The notes beneath the pieces were generated by a model. That model searched no databases. It worked only from the letters and a program-made list of their open reading frames with translations, and was not told the origin of the DNA. Shown here piece after piece: positions 27,049 to 35,620 of a stretch of DNA of 64,000 nucleotides. The stretch's first letter is position 1. Each line of letters starts with the position of its first letter. A program made the translations under genes and the position numbers. Source of the stretch: an uncultured Paracoccaceae bacterium (GTDB taxonomy: Bacteria; Pseudomonadota; Alphaproteobacteria; Rhodobacterales; Rhodobacteraceae); NCBI GenBank assembly GCA_947493255.1, contig CANLQK010000007.1, forward strand, positions 1-64,000. Reading direction: 5' to 3'.

Positions 27049-27073
27049 AAGGGCCCCGCAGTGCGGAGCCCCT
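27049..27073 (-). terminator. Terminator after the ETF-QO gene
   Basis: A 12-bp stem with one mismatch and one G-U pair (AGGGGCTCCGCA / TGCGGGGCCCTT) lies a few bases past the ETF-QO stop. The following run is TAATTTC, so termination strength is moderate. Confidence 0.6.
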
Positions 27074-27078
27074 ATTTC

Positions 27079-28713
27079 TTACATATTTGGGTAATTCGGC
27101 CCATCTCCGCCTTGGGGAACCGTCCAAGTGATGTTTTCGCTTGGATCTTTGATATCGCAAGTTTTGCAATGGACGCAGTTCTGAAAGTTGATGACGAATT
27201 TGTCGTCTACAATTTCATAGACCCCAGCCGGACAATATCGTTGCGCGGGTTCTGCAAATTCGGGCACGTTAACAGCCGTCGGAATGCTCGGGTCCTTTAG
27301 ATGCAGGTGGGCAGGTTGGCTTTCTTCATGATTTGTCATTGAAAAGCTGACATTGGTAAGGCGATCGAACGAAAGTTTGCCATCTGGTTTTGGATAGTCG
27401 ATTGGCTTGAAATCTGCCGCCTTCCCGGTGGACTGCGCATCGTTCTTGCCGTGTTTAAGGGTGCCAAATATCGAGAAACCGAATGTGTTGGTCCACATGT
27501 CCAAGCCCCCGCCAACAAGCGATGCCAGCATGCCGTATTTGGACCATAGCGGTTTTACATTGCGGACTTTTTTCAGATCTTTGCCGATCGCACCTTCGCG
27601 AACTTCGGCTTCATAATCAGTTAACTCATCGGACGCGCGGCCTGCGGAAATCGCCCTGTGTGCGGCTTCTGCGGCTGCTTTACCAGACAGCATGGCGTTA
27701 TGGTTGCCTTTAATGCGCGGGACGTTGACCATACCAACCGAACAGCCAAGCAATGCGACGCCTGGCGCCGTCATCTTCGGCATCGATTGATAGCCACCTT
27801 CGGTGATGGCCCGTGCGCCGTAAGCAATGCGTTTCCCGCCTTCCAAAAGGTCCGCGATCATTGGGTGATGTTTGAACCGCTGGAATTCCATATAGGGGAA
27901 CAGATGCGGGTTCTCGTAATTCAAGTGTACCACGAAACCAACGTACACTTGGTTGTTCTCAAGGTGATAAATAAATGAACCGCCGCCTGCGTTACTACCC
28001 AACGGCCAACCCGACGTGTGCGTTACTGTGCCTTCTTTGTGTTTGGCGGGGTCAATTTCCCAAATCTCTTTCATGCCAAGGCCAAATTTCTGCGGTTCTG
28101 AATCTTTGGCAAGGTCGTATTTTTCGATCACCTCTTTGGAAAGGGAACCCCGAACACCTTCTGACAGGAAGACGTATTTGCCGTGTAATTCCATTCCTGG
28201 TTCGGTGTTTTCACCGATCGAGCCATCAGCTTCGAGCCCGAATACGCCTGCAACTACACCTTTAACTTCGCCATTGTCGCCAAACACGAGTTCGGAACAG
28301 GCCATACCAGGGAAGATTTCAACGCCTAATTCTTCGGCTTGCTCTGCCATCCAGCGGCAAACATTGCCCATAGAGACAATGTAATTGCCGTGGTTGTTCA
28401 TCAATGGCGGCATAGGGAAGTTTGGAATGCGTATTTTTCCCGCTTCGCCTAGAACATAGAAATTGTCTTCTTCAACCGGCGTGTTCAAAGGTGCGCCTTT
28501 AGCCTTCCAATCCGGAATCAAGGAATCCAAACCTGATGGGTCCAGCACTGCACCCGACAAGATATGTGCGCCGACTTCTGACCCTTTTTCCAGAACGACC
28601 ACATTCAGGTCTGCATCTAGTTGCTTCAGTCGGATAGCTGCTGACAGGCCAGCAGGGCCCGCACCAACGATGACAACGTCGTATTCCATTGATTCGCGTT
28701 CGATATCGGCCAT
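27079..28713 (-). CDS. Electron transfer flavoprotein-ubiquinone oxidoreductase
   Basis: A 544-residue membrane-associated FAD/[4Fe-4S] enzyme that passes electrons from ETF, reduced by acyl-CoA and other dehydrogenases, to ubiquinone. The FAD site is YDVVIVGAGPAGLSAAIRL. The C-terminal ferredoxin-like domain has CPAGVYE and NCVHCKTCDIKDP, giving the four cluster cysteines. The start is the ATG at 28713 with AAGGAG upstream; the track adds 28 residues. It is divergent from greA. It would serve the acyl-CoA dehydrogenase encoded at 36.9-38.6 kb. Confidence 0.95.
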   Translation of the reverse strand: MADIERESMEYDVVIVGAGPAGLSAAIRLKQLDADLNVVVLEKGSEVGAHILSGAVLDPSGLDSLIPDWKAKGAPLNTPVEEDNFYVLGEAGKIRIPNFPMPPLMNNHGNYIVSMGNVCRWMAEQAEELGVEIFPGMACSELVFGDNGEVKGVVAGVFGLEADGSIGENTEPGMELHGKYVFLSEGVRGSLSKEVIEKYDLAKDSEPQKFGLGMKEIWEIDPAKHKEGTVTHTSGWPLGSNAGGGSFIYHLENNQVYVGFVVHLNYENPHLFPYMEFQRFKHHPMIADLLEGGKRIAYGARAITEGGYQSMPKMTAPGVALLGCSVGMVNVPRIKGNHNAMLSGKAAAEAAHRAISAGRASDELTDYEAEVREGAIGKDLKKVRNVKPLWSKYGMLASLVGGGLDMWTNTFGFSIFGTLKHGKNDAQSTGKAADFKPIDYPKPDGKLSFDRLTNVSFSMTNHEESQPAHLHLKDPSIPTAVNVPEFAEPAQRYCPAGVYEIVDDKFVINFQNCVHCKTCDIKDPSENITWTVPQGGDGPNYPNM

Positions 28714-28932
28714 GTTCCGCTCCTTGGCTAAACGGGTTTTACTATTCTCGATATTCCATATCTTACGGCTGCACGCGCAGCAATCTCGCCGCGACATAAA
28801 ATTGCGCTTAGACGTCGGAAACGTAACGTATGCAAATAACAGCCCAACGATGTGTTAAGCCTCTTGAGGATCAAGGTGCGGGCAGGTTATGCAAGAGCAC
28901 TTGGAAAATCAGACCTCTTCGGGACAACCGCC

Positions 28933-29403
28933 ATGGACAAGATACCGCTGACTCGCGCCGGATTCGACAAACTGGATGCTGAACTCAAACATCTGAAATC
29001 TGTTGAACGCCCAGCGATCATCCGTGCAATTTCAGAAGCGCGTGAACATGGCGACCTGTCAGAGAACGCGGAATACCATTCTGCCAAGGAAAAACAGTCT
29101 TTCATCGAAGGACGTGTTAAGGAATTAGAAGGCGTGATTTCGCTGGCCGATGTCATTGATCCGGCGAAATTGTCTGGCACGATCAAATTTGGTGCAACGG
29201 TCACGTTGGTGGACGAAGACACAGACGAAGAGAAAACCTATCAGATCGTTGGCGAATACGAAGCCGACATCGAGAATGGTAAGCTGAACATCAAGTCACC
29301 CATTGCACGGGCACTGATTGGCAAAGAGGACGGCGATAGCGTCGAAGTCCGCACACCAGGTGGTCAAAAATCTTACGAGATCCTTGAAATCGTCTACAAA
29401 TAG
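28933..29403 (+). CDS. greA: Transcription elongation factor GreA
   Basis: A 156-residue GreA that stimulates RNA cleavage by backtracked RNA polymerase. The N-terminal coiled-coil carries the acidic tip [20 protein letters not shown], and the C-terminal FKBP-like domain has [23 protein letters not shown]. The ATG at 28933 matches the usual N terminus ([18 protein letters not shown]). The track's 27-codon extension is not conserved. It is followed after 12 bp by a membrane protein on the same strand. Confidence 0.96.
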   Translation: MDKIPLTRAGFDKLDAELKHLKSVERPAIIRAISEAREHGDLSENAEYHSAKEKQSFIEGRVKELEGVISLADVIDPAKLSGTIKFGATVTLVDEDTDEEKTYQIVGEYEADIENGKLNIKSPIARALIGKEDGDSVEVRTPGGQKSYEILEIVYK

Positions 29404-29415
29404 GGCCCTTGCTCA

Positions 29416-30429
29416 ATGACGGATGGTTCGAACAAAACTGAAGCCCAACAGCGTTCCGGTACAAACGGTCCGGCCATTCAGGTGACCGCAATCGAAGTGA
29501 TTGCGATTGTTGTTAGCTTGATCTGGCTTATCGGTGTTGCATTGTTTTTCTTGGTCCTTCCGGGGGCAGATGACGGAGCGTCGCAGATAGATAGCCTTCG
29601 ATTTGTAATGACTTTGATGGCAATCTTCTTGCCGATTGCGATGATCTGGATTGCCGCAATGGCGGCCCGTTCAGCCCGCGTGGTGCGCGAAGAAAGCCAG
29701 CGTTTGCAGGCGGCGATTGACGGGATACGGCAGACCTATTTGGCGGACCGCAATGCGCGCGGGGCGGGGATAGAACCAACCGTCGAACGCAAATTGAACG
29801 AAATCGCACGTGCGACCCAGAAGACAGAAACAACGCTAGCGACATTTGCAACATCACGCCCCACCGCGACTGTCGCTGCGGCCCCTCGGCCAGCGCCAAC
29901 CTCGGGTGATGATCAGCCTAGCCTAGCCTTGGGAACCACCGCAGAAGAAATTTCCCCGCCCATTTCCAAACCAGATTTGGTGCGTGCGCTAAATTTCCCT
30001 GACACGGAAGCAGACGAAGTCGGGTTTGCGGCATTGCGACGTGCGTTGAAGGACCGAACTGCGAAACAGTTGATCCAAGCGAGCCAAGACGTCCTGACGT
30101 TGTTAAGCCAAGACGGGATTTATATGGATGACTTGCGTCCAGATCGCGCGCGGCCCGAAATTTGGCGCCGCTTTGCTGGTGGCGAACGAGGTAAAACCGT
30201 TGCGCCTTTAGGCGGCGTTCGCGACCGGTCGTCGCTTGCGTTGACTGCTGGACGCATGCGTGAAGACATGATCTTCCGCGATACAGCTCACCATTTTTTG
30301 CGTAAATATGATCAAATGTTGGTGGCCTTCGAACAAGATGCATCGGACGAAGACATCGCCGCTTTGGCTGAAACACGCACAAGCCGTGCCTTTATGCTGT
30401 TGGGCCGTGTAACTGGTGCATTTGACTAA
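29416..30429 (+). CDS. Hypothetical inner-membrane protein with coiled-coil region
   Basis: A 337-residue protein not recognised as any named family. Two hydrophobic helices near the N terminus (VIAIVVSLIWLIGVALFFLV and FVMTLMAIFLPIAMIWIAAM) are followed by a helical segment, an Ala/Pro/Thr-rich linker (ATVAAAPRPAPTS), and a conserved-looking C-terminal domain (LVRALNFPDTEADEVGFAALRRAL ... TLLSQDGIYMDDL). The cytoplasmic C-terminal part probably holds the function. It lies 12 bp after greA and is probably co-transcribed. No catalytic motif is seen. Confidence 0.75.
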   Translation: MTDGSNKTEAQQRSGTNGPAIQVTAIEVIAIVVSLIWLIGVALFFLVLPGADDGASQIDSLRFVMTLMAIFLPIAMIWIAAMAARSARVVREESQRLQAAIDGIRQTYLADRNARGAGIEPTVERKLNEIARATQKTETTLATFATSRPTATVAAAPRPAPTSGDDQPSLALGTTAEEISPPISKPDLVRALNFPDTEADEVGFAALRRALKDRTAKQLIQASQDVLTLLSQDGIYMDDLRPDRARPEIWRRFAGGERGKTVAPLGGVRDRSSLALTAGRMREDMIFRDTAHHFLRKYDQMLVAFEQDASDEDIAALAETRTSRAFMLLGRVTGAFD

Positions 30430-30435
30430 CCGGTA

Positions 30436-31014
30436 CTAAACTTGACGGATCATTGGCGTTGCCGTTTTGAACCCAAATACATGGCGTAGTAGTCCAAGTT
30501 TTTGTGCGGGCAGGGCGATGAACCCTAGTCTTTCATAAAGGGCACGTGCACGGGGGTTCGAGTCGATGACATCAAGCCGAACCTCTTTGTAACCACGGTC
30601 TCTTGCTTCTGCCGTGACGGCGTCAAGTAACATGGTCCCCACGCCTTGCCCTCGGGCAATATCGCGCACGAAAATACCATCCATCAGGAACCGTTCGTTT
30701 TCGACATCACGTTCCAACAACGACAGCAGCACTGCCCGCCAGATTGCGCCGAACCAACCGTAATGACGCAGCATGTCGTTCCAGGTGCCGCCAACTAGCG
30801 CGCTTTCAAAGGTCTTGAACCCGACAACTCCCAGTAACATCCCTTTTTCGTCGCGGGCGCAGATGGCGTGCGTTGGGTCCAACATTTCGCAAAGAAACGC
30901 AATCGCCCTATCATCTGGCCCCATAACGCGACCAAGCTTTGATCCAAAAGCTTGCCAATACATTTGTGCAACAAGCTCACGTTCATGTTCATCAAAGCCT
31001 TTTGTCACAACCAT
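30436..31014 (-). CDS. GNAT-family N-acetyltransferase
   Basis: A 192-residue GNAT protein. The acetyl-CoA pyrophosphate loop is ARGQGVGTMLLDAV, followed by VRLDVIDSNPRARALYERLGF, which is the typical C-terminal half. The substrate is unknown. The gene overlaps the end of mobA by 10 bases, so the two are translated from one message. It ends six bases from the convergent membrane-protein gene. Confidence 0.85.
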   Translation of the reverse strand: MVVTKGFDEHERELVAQMYWQAFGSKLGRVMGPDDRAIAFLCEMLDPTHAICARDEKGMLLGVVGFKTFESALVGGTWNDMLRHYGWFGAIWRAVLLSLLERDVENERFLMDGIFVRDIARGQGVGTMLLDAVTAEARDRGYKEVRLDVIDSNPRARALYERLGFIALPAQKLGLLRHVFGFKTATPMIRQV

Positions 31015-31586
31015 TGAGTTGCGATTTCTAGTTGCTGTGGTGTGTTGATATTGAAAAACGCGTCCGGGACTGTGGTTGCAAAGACGGCCGTCGCGGCGTT
31101 GTGCTGTTCGGTGAACGTGCGTACCTTCCGATGTCCTTGATCCAAGAATTCACGCAAAGGTTCGATCAATTTTGTTGGCCAAATTCCGAACGTTCCATGC
31201 AACCCATCAGTCGTTATAGCGATGGCGAATCCGTCCGGGTGATTTAACCCTGCAAGGATCAAGTTTGGGGTCAGGTCGCAGGGAAAAAACGGTGTGTCCA
31301 CAGCAACGGTCACGATGTGGGAATGGTCGTGCGTATGTGCATATTCTAATCCTGAAAGTACGCCAGCAAGCGGGCCTAAATGCCCGGTCATACTATCGGC
31401 GATCACGGGCAGTTTTGTCTGAACAGGCGCATTGGCGACGACGACGACATCACAACTTTGCGGCGCTAATCGCCCTTCACAACGGGCCAACAGCGTTTCA
31501 GATCCCAAAGCCAGATCGCCCTTAGGCACCATGCCCATTCGGGTGCCCTTACCACCGGCCAAAATAACACCAAGTGGTTCACGCAT
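31005..31586 (-). CDS. mobA: Molybdenum cofactor guanylyltransferase
   Basis: A 193-residue nucleotidyltransferase that attaches GMP to Moco to give the MGD form used by DMSO-reductase-type enzymes. The GTP-binding loop ILAGGKGTRMGMVPKGDLALG and the metal-binding VAVDTPFFP segment are visible. DGFAIAITTDGLHGTFGIWP matches MobA. It overlaps the GNAT gene downstream. This is distinct from the MocA-like nucleotidyltransferase at 62.8 kb. Confidence 0.92.
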   Translation of the reverse strand: MREPLGVILAGGKGTRMGMVPKGDLALGSETLLARCEGRLAPQSCDVVVVANAPVQTKLPVIADSMTGHLGPLAGVLSGLEYAHTHDHSHIVTVAVDTPFFPCDLTPNLILAGLNHPDGFAIAITTDGLHGTFGIWPTKLIEPLREFLDQGHRKVRTFTEQHNAATAVFATTVPDAFFNINTPQQLEIATQWL

Positions 31587-31690
31587 GGTGCAGTTCCTTA
31601 TGGCCGACAGTTGGTGAGTACTGCGTAGCGGTTAGGTTGTATTGCATTATTTTGACCGTTAACTGGTTTAAGTAAATGTAGGACAGAACC

Positions 31691-32404
31691 ATGACCGAGG
31701 CGACCGGGAAATTATACTACTGGATGGGCTTTCGTGCGGGCCTGCCTTTTCTCTTGGTGGTCATGCCATTCGGGTTGTTGTTTGGTGTCGTCGCATCGGA
31801 AGCCGGATTGACGCCGGTACAGGTATTGGCGTTTTCATCCGTCGTTTTCGCAGGGGCAGCCCAATTCGCGGCTTTGCAATTGATGGTCGATAATGCGCCA
31901 ATCTTGATTGTGGTCGCAACAGCGTTGGCTGTGAACCTGCGCATGGCGATGTATTCGGCATCGCTAGCTTTGTGGTTGGGTAAAGCGCCATTGTGGCAGC
32001 GGGCGCTGGTTGGTTACGTCAATGTTGATCAAAGCTATGCGGTGTCTATCAACAAATTCGAAGATGCTCCCGACCTGACGACCGGCCAACGGATCGCATA
32101 TTTTTTCGGTGCAGTGTCACCGGTTTGCCCGATGTGGGTTGTCGCGACGGCGTTGGGCGTTTGGTTAGGGGATGGCATCCCTGAATGGATGGCGTTGGAT
32201 TTTGCCGTGCCGATCTGTTTCTTGGCAATAATTGCACCAATGATGAGGACGTTAGCGCATATGCTGGCGGCCGTCGCATCGATCGTGTTCGCGTTGTTGT
32301 TTGCCGGTCTACCGTACAACTTGGGGCTACTGATCGCGGCTGTGATTGCATTGGTCGTTGGTGCACAGGTCGAGCTCTGGTTCGAACGGAGGGCGGCACA
32401 ATGA
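31691..32404 (+). CDS. azlC: AzlC-family branched-chain amino acid exporter, large subunit
   Basis: A 237-residue membrane protein with about six to eight helices. GMFxGVVASEAGLTP-like FGVVASEAGLTPVQ, SVVFAGAAQFAALQLM and VNLRMAMYSASLALWL are AzlC-type segments. With the small AzlD partner it exports branched-chain amino acids or related compounds. AGGA seven bases before the ATG supports the start. The stop overlaps the azlD ATG (ATGA). Confidence 0.92.
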   Translation: MTEATGKLYYWMGFRAGLPFLLVVMPFGLLFGVVASEAGLTPVQVLAFSSVVFAGAAQFAALQLMVDNAPILIVVATALAVNLRMAMYSASLALWLGKAPLWQRALVGYVNVDQSYAVSINKFEDAPDLTTGQRIAYFFGAVSPVCPMWVVATALGVWLGDGIPEWMALDFAVPICFLAIIAPMMRTLAHMLAAVASIVFALLFAGLPYNLGLLIAAVIALVVGAQVELWFERRAAQ

Positions 32405-32730
32405 CAGATGGCTATATCTGGATCATAATCATCGTGCTGGGCATTGGCACCTATATCATCCGCTTTTCGTTTCTTGGGCTGATCGGAGGTCAAGATCTAC
32501 CAGAATGGATCCTGCGCCATCTGCGTTACACGGCCGTTGCGGTTCTGCCAGGTTTGGTCGCACCATTGGTGTTGTGGCCAGCTGCCACGCAGGGCGAGGT
32601 TGACCCTGCACGCCTTTGCGCGGCTTTGGTTACATTTGGTGTTGGGCTCGTCACACGCAATGTCGTCGCCGCAATCCTTTGCGGCGGGATGACATTGTTT
32701 GGAATGATTTGGGCGCTTGGCGCCTATTGA
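32401..32730 (+). CDS. azlD: AzlD-family branched-chain amino acid exporter, small subunit
   Basis: A 109-residue protein with three to four membrane helices. GTYIIRFSFLGL, RYTAVAVLPGLVAPLVL and the C-terminal RNVVAAILCGGMTLF are typical of AzlD. Start at the ATG that overlaps the azlC stop; the much longer track start lies inside azlC. It is the partner subunit for AzlC. Confidence 0.92.
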   Translation: MTDGYIWIIIIVLGIGTYIIRFSFLGLIGGQDLPEWILRHLRYTAVAVLPGLVAPLVLWPAATQGEVDPARLCAALVTFGVGLVTRNVVAAILCGGMTLFGMIWALGAY

Positions 32731-32766
32731 TGGGCCAAGTTACCGTGTGACATTGGCACAAGCCGC

Positions 32767-33402
32767 TTACAGTGTCGGCGTTGGTCCGGTAAGGGCACGA
32801 TCGATCTCATCGGCGGCAACGGATTTGTCGTCGCTGTCTGATTCAAAATACTCGCGCGACCGCACGCCAGGAATCTGGGCAAACTGATCGGCCAGGTTAT
32901 TTGGGAAGAACGATGATTTGATGTGGGTAAAGCCCGGCAATTGCGCCAACAAACGCGATGTATGGCGGGTGCAGTTGGCCTTTGCTGTTGGGCCATTTGC
33001 TATGGCCAAGCGCAAGGCCATTTCGGCGACTTCCGGAGACACATCAATCTCTTGAATGAGGGTATAATACGTCACGCGCGAATGGAACGAGATATAAAAT
33101 TGTTCAATCCGCGGTGTGATTCCGAAGTGGACGTCGTTACGCTCTGGGATGGACGGATGCCCAAACGTCCCAGCTGGGTCCCACAAAATACGTTGGCTTG
33201 CGTTTATGAACATGCCGGTGTGCGCGCCGTTACCTGACCCCGTGTTCTTCATCGTCATCAGGGTCAACGATTTCGGGCCTGGGTGAACATAGGCCACCCG
33301 GTCTACTTCTGCTTGCGACGCAAGCACTTCATCGCGCAACACGACATCTGTACAACCTACCAGCAGCGCTGGTGCACCAATCAAGAACGCGCGACGTTTC
33401 AT
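32767..33402 (-). CDS. Lipoprotein with probable permuted papain-like (LRAT/NlpC-P60-like) domain
   Basis: A 211-residue lipoprotein. The N terminus MKRRAFLIGAPALLVGC has a twin-arginine-like start and a lipobox Cys at position 17. The mature part has a His-containing GNGAHTGMFINASQRILWDP followed about 90 residues later by ANCTRHTSRLL. This His-first then Asn-Cys order resembles permuted papain-fold hydrolases (LRAT, YiiX and relatives). That fold call is my inference and no family name is certain. It lies five bases downstream of the cytochrome oxidase subunit IV gene on the same strand. Confidence 0.7.
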   Translation of the reverse strand: MKRRAFLIGAPALLVGCTDVVLRDEVLASQAEVDRVAYVHPGPKSLTLMTMKNTGSGNGAHTGMFINASQRILWDPAGTFGHPSIPERNDVHFGITPRIEQFYISFHSRVTYYTLIQEIDVSPEVAEMALRLAIANGPTAKANCTRHTSRLLAQLPGFTHIKSSFFPNNLADQFAQIPGVRSREYFESDSDDKSVAADEIDRALTGPTPTL

Positions 33403-33406
33403 TTGC

Positions 33407-33541
33407 TTACCCGTTGATCAGAGCAAGAAGAACGAGTGCGACAATACAGATTATAGAGCCCTTAGTGACCATGCTGATGAAACCATCAAAGGTTTTTTCT
33501 TGAACCGTGGTGTCCATTTCGCCGTGCTTATGATCAGCCAT
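33407..33541 (-). CDS. aa3-type cytochrome c oxidase subunit IV (COX4_pro_2 type)
   Basis: A 44-residue protein too short for the ORF track. It has a hydrophilic start (MADHKHGEMDTTVQEKTFDGF) and one C-terminal membrane helix (GSIICIVALVLLALING). This is the layout of the small fourth subunit of alphaproteobacterial aa3 oxidases. AGAGGA lies eight bases before the ATG at 33541. The catalytic oxidase subunits are not in this window. It stabilises or assembles with the oxidase; the subunit is dispensable in Paracoccus, as far as I recall. Confidence 0.85.
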   Translation of the reverse strand: MADHKHGEMDTTVQEKTFDGFISMVTKGSIICIVALVLLALING

Positions 33542-33613
33542 TTTGTTTTTCCTCTAAATACGTTGGGTGTGGCTTAGCCGATTCAACTGTGCTTGTCAGC
33601 CCCGAACGACGGG

Positions 33614-34069
33614 TCAGGACGTCACATCTGCGTTGTCTAGATCTGCTGCCAAACGAAACCCAATCCTGTTGGGCTCTTCGGTTTCCATTTGTTTGGGCAG
33701 CGCGCGCAGCATGACCGACAATTGACTAACGTGTTGAACAAGCTGAGTCTTTGCACCGGTCGGGTCAGACCCGTAAAACGTAATAATGTCAGGGTCAAAA
33801 TACCCCATCCCTTCAATCCGGATGACGCCAGTTTCGCCACCAGCAAATCCCATCGCGACTTCGTGTTCGTTGTCCAACGTTTTCTCAAAATTCTGAATAT
33901 ACAGAATCAACCGCTCATAGGCCCAGCGTGACGGGCTTTTCGGGCAGTCAGAGCCTTTGATTGCGCTCGCATCAGGCGCCGTTTGCTCAGGATCTGTGTG
34001 AACCTCGTGAAGGTGCGGGATTGCCGCGGCCTCTAAGGCTTCGGCAGAGGTCTTGATGTCGTTGTCCAT
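33614..34069 (-). CDS. DUF6173 family protein
   Basis: A 151-residue protein with the SPSRWAYERLILYIQNFEK, DNEHEVAMGFAGGETGVIRIEGMGYFDPD and EPNRIGFRLAADL segments that I recognise from the Rhodobacterales DUF6173 family. It is soluble, with no signal or membrane segment and no catalytic residues I can name. It lies 10 bases after the Lrp gene on the same strand and probably shares its transcript. Function unknown. Confidence 0.8.
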   Translation of the reverse strand: MDNDIKTSAEALEAAAIPHLHEVHTDPEQTAPDASAIKGSDCPKSPSRWAYERLILYIQNFEKTLDNEHEVAMGFAGGETGVIRIEGMGYFDPDIITFYGSDPTGAKTQLVQHVSQLSVMLRALPKQMETEEPNRIGFRLAADLDNADVTS

Positions 34070-34079
34070 AAATCGTCCT

Positions 34080-34541
34080 TCACAGCGGTAATGCGGTCGT
34101 ATCTTTCAAATCTTCCATAACGAAACTTGCGGAAATATCCGATACAGAAATGCGTGATGTCAGACGTTTATAGAAATGGTCATACGCGGCGACATCTGCA
34201 AGACGCACCATTAACACATAGTCTAGGTCGCCCGTCATTCGGTGCGCCGATGTTATTTCAGGCATGGCTGATACTGCTGATGCGAATTCCTTTCGCCATT
34301 CATCTGAATGATGGTCTGTTCGGATCAAGACCAGCGCAGACAGCGGGCAGCCGATCTTTTTTGGGTCCAACAAGGCAACGCGCTTTCGGATGATGCCCCC
34401 AGCTTCCATCACCTTAATGCGCCGCCAACAGGCATTGCGCGAAAGGGCGACTTGCTCGGAAATGGTGTCGATAGATGCGCTGCTGTCTTTTTGCAGAATC
34501 GCGAGGATTTTGTGGTCCAGTATGTCGATTTCTAATGTCAT
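34080..34541 (-). CDS. Lrp/AsnC-family transcriptional regulator
   Basis: A 153-residue regulator: N-terminal HTH (LDHKILAILQKDSSASIDTISEQVALSRNACWRRIKVME) and C-terminal RAM ligand-binding domain (VSAMPEITSAHRMTGDLDYVLMV). The start is the ATG at 34541; the track begins six codons earlier. The upstream gap to the DUF6356 gene carries a direct and an inverted repeat that could be its operator. It may respond to an amino acid; azlC-azlD nearby is an attractive but unproven target. Confidence 0.92.
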   Translation of the reverse strand: MTLEIDILDHKILAILQKDSSASIDTISEQVALSRNACWRRIKVMEAGGIIRKRVALLDPKKIGCPLSALVLIRTDHHSDEWRKEFASAVSAMPEITSAHRMTGDLDYVLMVRLADVAAYDHFYKRLTSRISVSDISASFVMEDLKDTTALPL

Positions 34542-34553
34542 GATGGGATTTAA

Positions 34554-34589
34554 TCCCAAGTAACGCCAAAAGTAACGACAAATTTGGGA
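34554..34589. promoter_or_regulatory. Candidate Lrp operator (direct repeats within an inverted repeat)
   Basis: Two tandem 12-mers, AAGTAACGCCAA and AAGTAACGACAA (one mismatch), are flanked by TCCCAA and TTGGGA. The block lies 12 bp upstream of the Lrp start in the divergent gap. The position fits autoregulation. No binding data. Confidence 0.45.
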
Positions 34590-34646
34590 CCTGTTCTTGT
34601 TTGTTCAAGCCTATTCTAAAGGTATCTCAATTCTTAAGGTTCTAGA

Positions 34647-34883
34647 ATGCACCAAACTAATGCCTCCTCCCGATCTGGTTTGTTGAACCGTTGGTTCTTG
34701 TCCCACCCAGCATCCGTTGATGAAACGTATTTTCAGCACATGCGCTTTGCGTTCAGTTTTGCGTTCTGGCTTGGCCTTGCTGGTTGCGCCGCGCTGGTGC
34801 ACGCCGTGTTTCCGGCGCTGTGTGAAACCACGGCAAGTCGTATTTTGCGCAGGCTGATGGCGCGTATGGAGGCGCGTCACTGA
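34647..34883 (+). CDS. DUF6356 family protein
   Basis: A 78-residue protein with the FLSHPASVDETYFQHMRFA start, one or two membrane helices (FAFWLGLAGCAALVHAVFPALC) and a basic tail, matching the DUF6356 family. The ATG at 34647 is a plain start. The stop overlaps the amidotransferase ATG (TGATG), so they are coupled. The role is unknown; a small membrane protein. Confidence 0.78.
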   Translation: MHQTNASSRSGLLNRWFLSHPASVDETYFQHMRFAFSFAFWLGLAGCAALVHAVFPALCETTASRILRRLMARMEARH

Positions 34884-35620
34884 TGTGTCGAATTGCAGCG
34901 TATTGCGGTCCATCCATTCCGCTTGAAAACATTGTCGTTCGGCCGCGGCATTCCTTGCTTGAACAAAGCCAACATGCTGTTGAATCGAAACTGGCTGTTA
35001 ACGGTGATGGCTTTGGCATCGCATGGTATGGGTCGCACGAACGTCCCGGTGTTTACAAAGATGTTTTGCCAGCTTGGGCAGACGGAAACCTAACTAATCT
35101 GTGTCGCATGGTGCAATCTGGATTGTTCTTAGCCCACGTGCGTGCGTCGACGATCGGCGAGACAAGCCGCCAAAATTGCCACCCGTTTGCTTTTGGCCGT
35201 TGGTCGTTCTGCCACAATGGGCAGGTTCCGCATTTCCCAAAGATACGCCGTAAGCTCGAAGAAGCATTGCCTGATGATTTGTATGACGCGCGGGTCGGGT
35301 CCACCGACAGCGAAATGATTTTCCTAACCCTGTTGGCCAATGGTTTGGACCAAGATCCAGACCGCGCTATGGCCCTAACACTTCATCAATTCGGCGTCGG
35401 ATCTTTACCCGTTAAAATCACGTGTGTCTTTACAGATGGTTCTAACCTTTATGGGTTTCGGTACGCGTCCGTTGGCCGTGCGCCCACCCTTTATAAGTCG
35501 GGGTTGCTAGACAGTGGTGGCCGTGCATTCGCGTCAGAGCCACTGAATGGACTGCAATGGGATAAAGTTCCTGAAGGACAGATCGTCACCTTGCCATCGT
35601 CTGTCGCTCAGGCCGCTTGA
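34883..35620 (+). CDS. Class II glutamine amidotransferase (YafJ/EgtC type)
   Basis: A 245-residue Ntn-hydrolase glutaminase domain. The catalytic Cys is residue 2 (MCRIAAYCG), exposed after removal of Met. LAVNGDGFGIAWYG, FLAHVRAST, NCHPFAFGRWSFCHNGQV and GSTDSEMIF are the glutamine-site motifs. There is no synthetase domain, so it is a free-standing hydrolase or ergothioneine EgtC-like enzyme; no egt genes are seen nearby. Its start overlaps the DUF6356 stop. It ends overlapping the convergent MBL gene by 13 bases. Confidence 0.88.
   Translation: MCRIAAYCGPSIPLENIVVRPRHSLLEQSQHAVESKLAVNGDGFGIAWYGSHERPGVYKDVLPAWADGNLTNLCRMVQSGLFLAHVRASTIGETSRQNCHPFAFGRWSFCHNGQVPHFPKIRRKLEEALPDDLYDARVGSTDSEMIFLTLLANGLDQDPDRAMALTLHQFGVGSLPVKITCVFTDGSNLYGFRYASVGRAPTLYKSGLLDSGGRAFASEPLNGLQWDKVPEGQIVTLPSSVAQAA

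Noticed and set aside
32035-32493. 152-aa minus-strand ORF across azlC-azlD
   Set aside because: Antisense to two coupled, conserved membrane-protein genes and without a domain or ribosome site.
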